Assembly: GCA_949152475.1 (NCBI GenBank)
Contig: OX424570.1
Span: forward strand, 15,310,694 to 15,374,693
Origin: Terebella lapidaria
Lineage: Eukaryota > Annelida > Polychaeta > Terebellida > Terebellidae
Length of the DNA stretch: 64,000 nucleotides
Direction: 5' to 3'
Positions 54,588-64,000 of this stretch are shown one piece after another (the stretch's first letter is position 1; the number at the start of each line of letters is the position of its first letter). The translations under genes and the position numbers were made by a program. The notes beneath the pieces were generated by a model, which worked only from the letters and a program-made list of their open reading frames with translations, ran no database searches and had not been told where the DNA came from.

Positions 54588-55885
54588 ATTTATTGTCTTA
54601 CGCAGATGACACTACTGTATATATGTCAGGTACAAACGTAACTTATTTATATCAGAAAACTAATTATGAATTAAAAAAACTTGACTGCTGGTTCAAAGCT
54701 AACAAATTAGCCATTAATGTTAAAAAAACCAACCATTCTTTATTTTCAAATAAGCGGATACCGCCTGACGAGGACCTAAATTTGAGTCTAAATGATGTTG
54801 AAATACTCCGCCTTCCAACTGTCAAATTCCTCGGGCTCACAATTGACGAGCAACTCTCTTGGAAAGCACATATATCAAAACTTAAAACAAAGTTATGCGG
54901 CACTATCTGCATGTTAAACAGAGTAAAAAAAATTCTTCCACTTGATGCACTGAAAGCAATTTATTTCGCACGATTGCATGGCCATATTACGTATGGCATC
55001 ACTGCCTGGGGACATGCTGCATCTGCAAACAAAATATTTACTCTGCAAAAGAAGGTTATCAGAATAATAAACAACAAAAAATATAATGCACACACTGACC
55101 CGCTATTCAAGAAAGACAAAATATTAAAGGTACCAGACGTACATAAGTTATTTACTGCTCTACTTGTACATGACTACAGGTCGAATCGGTTGCCTATATC
55201 ATTTCAGGGCTTTTTCCCTGAAACATATATACATATAAAAACCCGTCAATCAACCCACGTGACTCTCACGATAAGCCGTTCACATCTGTCACAACGCTCC
55301 CCCCGAAATATAGCAGGGAAAAATTGGAATATAATGGGAAATGATATACATTCAATAAAAAATCGTAATACATTCAAGCAAAAAATATCAAAACGTCTTA
55401 CAGACCAATATAAATCAACCGTAAAGTGTCAAAACAATGTATGTCCGGATCCGTCCATAAGTTGGTTCCCCTTCCTGTACAAGCCTCTGACTTGGCTGAA
55501 AATATTTTCATTCATGTTACTGGCGGGGTTTTTCATTCACCAGCTATCAACCAACGGCGGCTCTTTCCCGAAAGGACAACTTCATTCTCACTCTCATCCA
55601 TCATCTCACTGGCATATAATTGTCGTGCACCGTTTTGAGAGCTTATTATTGATTTTTGTCCACCTTTTTTAGTATTATTATTGCCATTATTATTATTTTT
55701 TTTGTTAGGTTACCGTCACTATTATTTCATCAAAACGGGCTTCATGGGAAGACAGCCAACTGCGGCTATGTGAAGTCCGGACTTCTATCAAACAGTTTTT
55801 TTGTAATCCCTCATGTAAATACATTTAAGTGTGTCGAAATAAATTCTACGCTATTCTATTCTATTCTATTCTATTCTATTCTAAC
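54588..55885 (+). mobile_element. LINE, 3' half of reverse transcriptase and tail
   Basis: Continues the LINE from 25112: NLLSYADDTTVYMSG holds the A-D-D catalytic site, then LDCWFKANKLAINVKKTNHS, FLGLTIDEQLSWKAHISKLK and the C-terminal ARLHGHITYGITAWG block. The frame is open to about 55420. The 3' end carries about seven TTCTA units (55852-55885), and LINEs of the CR1/L2 group typically end in short tandem repeats rather than poly-A. The fact that both halves are open suggests the LINE was fairly young when the insert landed. Confidence 0.88.
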
Positions 55886-57410
55886 CTATTGGCAAGGCGT
55901 TGCGTTCGTCGTCCGTCCACATTTTCATCTTTAAAGTTTACGATCGGATCTTTCTGAAGTTTTGCACAAAAATACCTAAGAATATTTCAAGAGGAAGTTA
56001 TTTTGCTGTTTTTTTATTTCCGCATTTTTTTTTCAAAATGGCGGCCATTTTCGCCGAAAAACGGTCAATTTCTGACTTCGGCGGCCATTTTCTCAAAAAC
56101 TGTTCAAACAGTTTTGAGATTTTCATTTCAAAAGATTGCTCTCACAAACCTCTGTGATGTGTATAAGTTTCGTTTTCCCCGAATCGCCGGTCTGTGTGTA
56201 GCGGCAATTTTTATTTTCTCGACGGGTCTCAAATGGGACTTTCTCATGCTCCTATGCTTTATAATGGGACACATTATGCCTAATATGTCACTTAATATTG
56301 AGATTAGAGACTAGGAATCAATTGTACACATATGGGAAATGATATACGCTGAATATTTTCGTGACCTTGAATTTGACCTCTGACCTCAGTTTCAAGGTCA
56401 GAGAGCAAAATGACTAATATCTCACTTATTATTGATTTTACAGCTTACGGATCAATTGTGGACATGTAGGAAATGCTGAATATTCTCGTGACCTTGAATT
56501 TGACCTCTGACCTCATTTTCAAGGTCAAGAGCAGAAAATGGCTAATATCTCGCTTATTATCGACTTTACAGCTTGGGAATCAAGTATGAACATATAGGAA
56601 ATGATATATGCAGATTATTGTCATGACCTTGCATTTGACCTTTGACCTCGTTTTCAAGGTCACAGACAAAATGGCTAATATCTCACTTATTATTGATTTT
56701 ACAGCTTACGGATCAATTGTGGACATGTAGGAAATGATATATGCTGAATATTCTCGTGACCTTGAATTTGACCTCTGACCTCATTTTCAAGGTCAAGAGC
56801 ACAAAATGGCTAATATCTCGCTTATTATCGACTTTACAGCTTAGGAATCAATTATGAACATATAGGAAATGATATATGCAGATTATTGTCATGACCTTGA
56901 ATTTGACCTTTGACCTCGTTTTCAAGGTCACAGACAAAATGGTTAATATCTCACTTATTATTGATTTTACAGCTTACGGATCAATTGTGGACATGTAGGA
57001 AATGATATATGCTGAATATTCTCGTGACCTTGAATTTAACCTCTGACCTCATTTTCAAGGTCAAGAGCACAAAATGGCTAATATCTCGCTTAATATCGAC
57101 TTTACAGCTTAGGAATCAGTTGTGGACATATAGGGAATGATGTATGCCGAATATTTTGATGACCTTGAATTCGACCTTCGACCTCATTTTTAAAGTCATA
57201 GAACAAAATTGCTATTTTGTTTTACTTGTTATTGAATTTACATCTAAGCAAGCAATATATGGGGAATGATATACATGTTTGCTGGATATTCTCATGACGT
57301 TGCATTTGACCAGTGATCTCATTTTCAAGGTCACAGGACAAAATGGCTAATATCTAAAATATAAAACATATTTTGTCGGTAACCTGTCTTAGCCCTTGGG
57401 CTAATTTCTT
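55883..57410 (+). mobile_element. array-bearing repeat, copy 3
   Basis: Starts 'aacctattggcaaggcgttg' directly at the LINE tail, then 'aatggcggccattttcgccg', then about eight units between 56330 and 57330 with 'tgaccttgaatttgacctct' + 'gacctc', and ends 'ggtaacctgtcttagccctt' + 'gggctaattt'. Several units are alternately very similar (56440s, 56690s, 56960s), pointing to recent two-unit amplification. Confidence 0.82.
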
Positions 57411-58619
57411 TATGTTCTTTGATACCTCTTGATCCAGAATTACTAAAGGCTTGCTCGGATGGATCTACTGCGAACACTATTTTTTATGATATTACCATTG
57501 AACAGGGCTGATTTAAATCATATGATTGAATCATGAATTAAATCACTTTCAATCAAACTGTCTTGATTTTTTCCATTTCGTCAAGTTTATCAAACAAACC
57601 CCGTTCATTAATTTCAACTTTGAAATCGGTTAGCACAAACCGGTATTGGGAGTAAAAAATGACTTTGAAGGTCAGAGCGGCTACTTTGGTGGAAGAAAAA
57701 AACAGTTGTGGTTTAACTTTTATATTTCTCTGGTAACCTTCTTCAGCCTCTGATTTTTCACCCTTATCGGTAATATATTTGGGGCACAGGGATGATAGGG
57801 CTACGAGGATACACCCCAGCGATCGTAGGCGACCGAAAGCCGTCTAGATAATATTATAGAAATCTCATATCAGGGGCCTGGATGCACTAAGTATGAATAG
57901 ACGTGGAATCAATACCCAGTATTAAGTTTTCCGAGCAAAAAAAAAACCGTTATCCAATCTCATAGTCCGGGGACAGAAAGTCATATCAGCATACGAAGTG
58001 AGAGAAAACAAAAATGACAGGGAAACTCATGAACCCCCAAAAATGGCCATTAGGAGGTGAAATCAGGTGTTCCGGAAAGAGTGAGCATTTCCTGCCCCAC
58101 TAGTGGCACCCGTCATGAATTCCCCAAAATTAACATGAAAATAGATCTAGTTCCATGGCAGACATGGATTTGCTGTATTTATCAACCAGATCATGATGAC
58201 GTCCATAGAATTTCTTAAACGTAGCTATAAGTCTTGGTAAAACATATCCCTGTCGCAGCAGCTAGTGCTGGCTTAGAGATATGACGTTAATAAATTTTGC
58301 AGTAACCATCTTGGATTTGTCCATCTGGACTATTGAGCCCAAAGTGTATTTTTTTTAAATGTGATATTAAAAATTGCACAAATTTTTGGGTACCATAGTT
58401 CAAAAATGAAAGGTGTTTACAATAAATCCGGCACAAAACAGACCTCTTGATTCTTGACCCAGACATAGGACATTCTAAAAAGGCGAGGTGTCCGGTCCAT
58501 AACGAAAAGACATCCTTTTGAGTTTTTGGATCCCCAGTTATCATTGTGGTGTCAATGTTGTATCTATCATAAAACAATCTTCTCGTAAGTTTCTAATAAA
58601 TATTTCCACTATTTTTCAA
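57411..58619. other. spacer with two short dispersed repeats
   Basis: 57772-57847 is an inverted, diverged copy of 2593-2668 in the bark-like intron ('atatatttggggcacaggga'). 57898-58089 is a direct copy of 61691-61902. No gene recognised. Confidence 0.5.
57898..58089 (+). repeat. direct repeat A, left of the decayed LINE
   Basis: Begins 'tagacgtggaatcaataccc' and ends 'tccggaaagagtgagcattt'. Its partner at 61691-61902 shares nearly every position except a poly-C expansion. Confidence 0.8.
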
Positions 58620-61250
58620 GCTGTTCGTCCGCGCACTCTGCTCTACTCATAGAGAGCATTTCTGATCATTTGCCCTGTTCGTGTGTGCTAGTTCCTAAGC
58701 AAAAATATATTAAAAACAAATTTCAAAAGAGCAAATTTATGTGTGTTCCTTAGACACTTGACTGAATCAAATATAAATGATACCATTGCTATGTTACTGA
58801 CGATAAGCTGGGAATATCTTACACAACTCGGCGTCGAAGTAGCCTTTGGAAATTTTATGAATAAATTTAATCATACACTTGATGAAGCAGCTCCATTGAA
58901 AAGTGTTAATACAGGTATACATTCCAAGGCTCAAATCAGAGATCCATGGATGACAAAAGCATTAATCAATATGTCCAGAAAAAATCTAAATTGTATCGAT
59001 ATTGTCTGAACGAAACATCCGAGGATGCAATATAATGCCAGATTCATTGCGGCGAGAAATGAGTTTATTTATTCAAAAAGGTGAGACAAGCAACAGTTTT
59101 ATAAAAGTAAATTTGAAAAATTCAGAAATGACACTAGAAATTCATGGTGTATGATTAACTATGTATTGGGTAACGAAACGGACAAATCTAATATAGTACA
59201 TGCATTCAATGAACATGGAGAAATGATTACTTATCCAAAACGTATTGCCAATGGTTTTTGTTCTTTTTTGAAACCATAGGCAAGACCATATGGCTACATC
59301 AGATCCAATTGAAATTGAAAGCATTATGAATAAATTAAAACCTAAATATAGTTCCGGGCATGATGGTTTAGCATCACACCTATTGAACAAATGACAACAG
59401 CAATTAATATATCATATTCACCTGTTGGTAAATATGTATCTAATTGAGGGTTATGTTCCCAAATGTTTGAAGTTAGCCAAAATCATTCCAGTGTATAAAT
59501 CTAAAGATAAAGATAAATATGCTAATTATCGCACAATTTCTCTTTTACCAACCATTGCTAAGATACTCGAAAAAGTTGTACAATAAAGACTTATCACGTT
59601 TATAGAAAGAAATCGCATAATTAGTGAATATAAAATCGGCTCAGACCTGGCCATTGTACGCTGGATGCAGTGACTAAATTAGTAGTTGATATTCCACGAA
59701 AAAAGGAACATCTATTGCTGTGTATTGTGACTTATCACGTGCATTTGACACGATTGATCATGACATTCTCCTGCAGAAAATTAGGGGTGAGGGGGTCATT
59801 GTTAATCATGGTTTAAGAGTTATTTGGATGAACGTTGTCAGTGTGTGGATTATAATGGTTCAGTCTCATCCAAATCTGATATAAAAAATGATTACCGCAA
59901 GGGCCTTAGGGCCCATTTTATTTTTTATATATCAATGATTTGCCAGATATCCTAACAAGTTTTAAGTGTCTACTCTTTGCCGACGACACCACTGTATACC
60001 ATCACAATTCTGATATCAAAGCTCTAAATGTAAATGTATCACATGAGTTGAGACTGCTGGCAGATTGGTTCAAAGCTAACAGACTCTCACTTAATTTATC
60101 AGAAACACACTATATGCTATTTGGAAATTGTAAATATACTCAAGATGATGTACAAAATACAGTGATAGATAATGATGTAATCCACCGAACCCCACATGTA
60201 AAGTTCCTTGGTATGATAATAGATAAAAATCTGAAATGGGATAAGCATACAGATGCTGTATTTAAAAAAGTGACAAGTGGGCTTCATGCTATCAAGAAAA
60301 CAAAATCTGTATTAAATAAGGAAAAAAAAAACTTGATTTCCTTTTATTATGCACGTGTATATCCACATATCACATAGGGTATTGTATTCTGGGGAATACG
60401 TATAGAGTCTATCCGAATAAGTTGGTTGTTTTGCAAAAGAAATACAAATTGTTTACTGTTAGAATTGTATATAGCTATTTTCATGGTTCCTTACCAGTAT
60501 TGTTAAAAGATATGTTCACTACTATAAGAAGTCATCATTATTGATAAAATCTCCAGACAGTTTATAGTTGTGTATGCAAGGAGACAATGATCACACCCGA
60601 ATTTGGCGCTACTATCTTTATTCTAAATGCTATCTATAAGTCTACACATTTGCCAGCATATCCTGGCGTGAACACGAACAAATGAAGGTTGGCGTGGATA
60701 TCGTGTCCAAATCTGTATTTAGTGGTGATGGTTAGTGAAATTAAGGTAGGGGAAAATGGGATGCCTGAGAGAGAAGTAAGTATGAAGGTGAATGTGAAAA
60801 TGGATGCATGGGGAGGGACGGGTGGGACAAACTGTTTTGTGTGGAGCGGTCGGCAGTGTAATCCAGAATGGTGGGGATGGAGAAGTGCGATGGCGAGACG
60901 GGTGAGAGAGAGGGGGTGGCCTATAGACTGGGCAGCCAATGAGCGGCATGCAAGGTGGTCAGGATAGAGGATGGATGTTGGTGGTCGTTGGGAACGGAAT
61001 CTGCATGCGGTAGGGAAGGGTCTATTTGTATCAAAAATGCCATAGAAATAATGCTTTAGTTCTTTCATAATGAGTATTGTACCCGACAAGTGAGAGGTCA
61101 AAAGCTGAGTGTGCCTCGTGTAAGAAACAGCATATCAACTAAATCTATTTCATTTATGGGACCCAGAGTATGGAAATTGGTGCCTGGCAATGTCTATCAG
61201 ATTAAAACGCAATGACAGTTCTGTGTTAGTTAGTGAAACATGTTTTCTTC
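58620..61250 (+). mobile_element. old, decayed LINE with endonuclease and reverse-transcriptase remains
   Basis: Fragments in order: the end of an endonuclease domain (ISDHLPCSCVLVPKQ, about 58645), a pre-RT part with DEAAPLKSVNTGIHSKAQIR (58870-58950), an RT core with LFADDTTVYHHNSD (59940-60377), KFLGMIIDKNLKWDKHTDAV, and a C-terminal block (SFMGPRVWKLVPGNVYQIKT, about 61150). Many stops and frameshifts separate these, so it is dead. It is of a different family from the LINE at 24375. At about 60540-61025 non-LINE DNA interrupts it. Confidence 0.8.
60540..61025. other. about 490-bp insertion inside the decayed LINE
   Basis: LINE similarity stops after LPVLLKDMFTTIRSHHY and resumes near 61030. 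The inserted stretch is purine-rich on the plus strand and has a 155-codon open frame on the minus strand without a recognisable domain. No inverted ends found, so its type is unknown. Confidence 0.45.
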
Positions 61251-61690
61251 TTATAAATTGAAAGGTATAAATTGTTACTTTTAGACCAGTATCAGTAATT
61301 TTGTCTTATGATCATACTACCAGAAAGTTATCTTTATAATATTCACTTATAATCAAAACTAACTGAGGTGACACACTGCTTATTCATATATCTATATAAC
61401 TCTCATGCTTGATATAGCAGGTAATGGTTTCGTGCTTCGTCTACATGTGACACCGTTAAGTTTAAACATTGAAGGCCAGCTATAATGTTATATACATGTG
61501 TGGATTTTGAGGGGCATACAACTAGCCCTAAGGGCGATGAAAGTCTCCAGACGTGTGTGTCCTGAGACTGTATGCAACATATAGTGTGATGAAATGTACA
61601 CGTATCATCTAATATGTCTCGAATAAAAACAAAATCAATCACTATTACAGTTGTGAAAACAACATCCATCCAGCAAGCCAAACATTGTAT
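61251..61690. other. spacer, no feature
   Basis: No gene or clear repeat. Confidence 0.4.
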
Positions 61691-61902
61691 TAGACGTGGA
61701 ATCAATACCCAGTATTAAGAATTCCGAGCGAACAAAACAGGGTCCGTTATCCAATCTCATAGTCCGGTGACAGAAAGTCATATCAGGCATACGGAGTGAG
61801 AGAAAACAAAAATGACAGGGAAACTCATGACCCCCCCCCCCCCCCCCCAAAAAAAAATGGCCAGTAGGAGGTGGAATCAGGTGTTCCGGAAAGAGTGAGC
61901 AT
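61691..61902 (+). repeat. direct repeat A, right of the decayed LINE
   Basis: Partner of 57898-58089. Contains a run of about 19 C followed by 9 A at about 61832-61857, where the left copy has only five C and five A. Confidence 0.8.
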
Positions 61903-62481
61903 TATATCAGACAAAGAGGACGATCCTCCACGATTTTCATCAATAAATATATATTAATTATCCATTTCGATACAATAATTCGAAGAAGTCGCAGCGGTTT
62001 CCACGACATATTGCCATTAATAAACATTCATAATGAAAATACCTGCTTTCAGTAAATTGAACATATGGCAGCGAATAAAAAGAATTTTGTGAAATATGTT
62101 CCCAGTCGTTAGAATAATGTGAGTGATGTGACCAAGCAATAGGTATTTGATATATGACAAAATGTATCAATTTTCTTGTAAACACATCTAGTATGCAGGA
62201 TAATCCATTAAGTCCGGAAGCAATTTTAGAAAAGACCAAATTTTTATTGATGTATTATAGCGTTACTACGCCGTTACCTAATCCATAGAATGATAATTCA
62301 AGCAGTAACTTGAAACATTAGTTTGGAACTTTATATGCTCTAAGCCAAATGCAAGGTTCAAACACGAATCAATATCTCATCCATTTTGTCCTCAAAACCA
62401 TAGACATAGAAAAGATACTTCTATGTCTATGCTCAAAACTACCTGCGTCGCGGGTTCTGCACACTCTCATGGCGTCAATTG
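61903..62481. other. spacer with one small palindrome
   Basis: 62400-62434 is a perfect short hairpin with arms 'catagacatagaa' and 'ttctatgtctatg'. Nothing else seen. Confidence 0.5.
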
Positions 62482-62483
62482 TA

Positions 62484-63091
62484 CCGGGGATCCCCGTATT
62501 TAAGCCCCTCTTTGGATAAGCCCATGGGCTAATGCAAGGGAAGTACTACTCTTGTATAAGCCCATGGGCTTATAAACTAAATAAAATTTTGTCTCGCATC
62601 AGGACTGGGCCTATATTTGGGGAAAACGTAGTTGACGTTTTGTTTTTCGTAGGAGATGTTAGTAAGTGTTGGTACCTAGAATAAGCTACTGAAATGAAAT
62701 TGATAAAAGAGGTACGTATATGCCCTGCCTAGGGCTACTATAGTACATACGTATACACGTGACCAGCTGGATTTTATCCGGTACATGCATATAGGCATGT
62801 ATATGTGTACATTTTTATTCATCATGCGTGCGTTTAATATGACAGTGAATATCTGTGATATTCCATCTTTATGGATCTATAGAATAAAATGTTTGTATAA
62901 ATATAGTTCTTACGCATATAAGAAGTGCTTTCCTGTCCAATCCATTGTAAATTCAAGCGTGCAAAATAAAAATCGTAAAATAATCATTCCCCAAATATAA
63001 GCCCATGGGCCTATATATGGAGTTAATTTTCATTCGGCACAACCCCTTTTCCCCAATTATAAGCCCAGGGCTTAAATACGGGGATCCCCGG
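62484..63091. mobile_element. TA-flanked foldback element with CCGGGGATCCCCG ends
   Basis: Both ends are CCGGGGATCCCCGTATTTAA (then GCCC), inverted, with TA on both sides (62482-62483, 63092-63093). TA duplication suggests mobilisation by a Tc1/mariner-type transposase. The interior repeats the palindrome 'taagcccatgggctta' near each end. No coding sequence. Confidence 0.85.
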
Positions 63092-63093
63092 TA

Positions 63094-63603
63094 TTTGTCT
63101 AGACAACGTGGCAACTGGCAATGTCAGAAACCCTATTATCATATGCCAGAATGACAGTTGATGCAAATAGCGTAGTTAATGCTATTATACAGTAATTTAA
63201 ATTACTGTCAACAAACTTAGACCTGAAAATACACCATTTCTATGTGTTTTGTTTTTCAATAGCTGTTCCTATTTTTCCAATAACAAACTTCTGCCCGGCG
63301 GGCTGTAAATTCCACACTTGCCCGGGCAGCTCCCAGTTCAAGAAAACGTCATTATTTTGAAGGGTAAACAAAAGCACATGGTCGCTCTCCGGGCCCGATT
63401 CCGTTATGTTTGACGTTTTTGCCCCCAATTTACGTTTTACGCTGATGCTCTTGGAACTCTGAAATGGTCTGTGAATCGGATAAATGTGTGAATAAAAGCT
63501 GTATTTCTTACTTATTTCTTTCTAATCGGATATGATTCGGTCATTTGAAACATACTAATTGTAGGTTCAATTGTCCCCGACATCCACTGGCATATGATAA
63601 ACG
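63094..63603. other. spacer, no supported gene
   Basis: A 62-codon minus-strand frame (63428-63240) reads NDVFLNWELPGQVWNLQPAG but has no known domain or splice context. Confidence 0.35.
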
Positions 63604-63724
63604 GGTTATTGCACAATATGGGGTTTCATGCCCTCGGGCCAAGTCTTCAAGAAGCCCTCCGCTTCGCGTCGGGCTTCTCAAAGACTTGACCCTCGGGCAT
63701 AAAACCCCATATTGTGCAATAACC
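63604..63724. repeat. 120-bp near-perfect hairpin
   Basis: Arms 'gggttattgcacaatatggg' + 'gtttcatgccctcggg' and their complement end at 63724; the inner part 'aagtcttcaagaagccc' pairs with 'gggcttctcaaagactt', leaving a loop of about 12 bases ('tccgcttcgcgt'). Likely a tiny foldback transposon. Confidence 0.85.
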
Positions 63725-64000
63725 CTATATTATCACATGCAATGCTGTTTTCGTGTGGCATAAACCCATTGCATAAATTTCATATTTAACACGTGTAATA
63801 TTGCGTAACGTAACCATGGTAAAATAACGTAAATACATGGCCTTGCACGGAGCCAAATCAAGTGCAAAACGACTGCAAAATCCAATGTAAATTCGGTAAA
63901 AATGCAGTTAAATGGCCAATGGACGTTTCATGTGATAAATAGAATCTCAAATTCGTGCCCATTTGATATCAAATTTATTAAACTCGCCAAGAACTTTTAT
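63725..64000. other. right edge of window, no feature
   Basis: AT-rich DNA with no recognised signal. Confidence 0.35.

Noticed and set aside
60634-61101. 155-codon minus-strand frame
   Set aside because: Runs across the inserted stretch into LINE sequence; low-complexity Pro/His/Ser composition, no domain.
63240-63428. 62-codon minus-strand frame that reads like part of a protein
   Set aside because: Too short, no splice sites defended, no family recognised.

Overview
The window looks like nuclear DNA of a marine invertebrate: one large intron-rich gene, then about 40 kb of AT-rich DNA packed with transposons nested inside one another. The frequent TAGGCCTA-type words and the transposon mix would fit an echinoderm or hemichordate, but this is tentative and a lophotrochozoan is not excluded. 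No bacterial-style operons, CRISPR arrays, tRNAs or rRNAs were seen.

Layout. (1) 76-19848, minus strand: a 20-exon gene for a homologue of Bark beetle/Anakonda, the triple-repeat transmembrane protein of tricellular epithelial junctions. I traced every exon; the splice phases agree throughout and give 2,843 codons, with signal peptide, three modules of beta-helix + SRCR + CUB-like domain, a C-type-lectin domain, one membrane segment and a cytoplasmic tail. Its introns hold non-autonomous DNA transposons (17955-18850, 14880-15698), an array-bearing repeat (about 10084-11526) and tandem arrays (2765-4815). (2) 19849-24318: upstream flank with a second copy of the array-bearing repeat (22062-23476). 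(3) 24375-55885: a LINE (reverse transcriptase) whose coding region is split by a 29,475-bp insert (25113-54587) with 160-bp terminal inverted repeats and a 5-bp target duplication. The insert holds several foldback elements, a solo LTR (31016-31762, minus) and a 14,039-bp GC-rich Ty3/gypsy element (34771-48809, plus) that looks whole, has LTRs without visible difference, and carries two extra open frames after pol. (4) 55883-57410: third copy of the array-bearing repeat. (5) About 58620-61250: an old, decayed LINE between two direct repeats, itself interrupted. (6) 61903-64000: a TA-flanked foldback element (62484-63091) and a 120-bp hairpin (63604-63724).

Only the Bark-like gene is supported as a host gene. 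The most unusual signals are the three-copy repeat whose roughly 135-bp units each carry DR1-type and TCAAGGTCA-type nuclear-receptor motifs, the group of foldback elements with TACGG ends filled with 20-22-bp (near-)palindromic tandem repeats, the zinc-finger frame downstream of pol, and the nested insertion record. No computation was possible; boundaries were read by eye.
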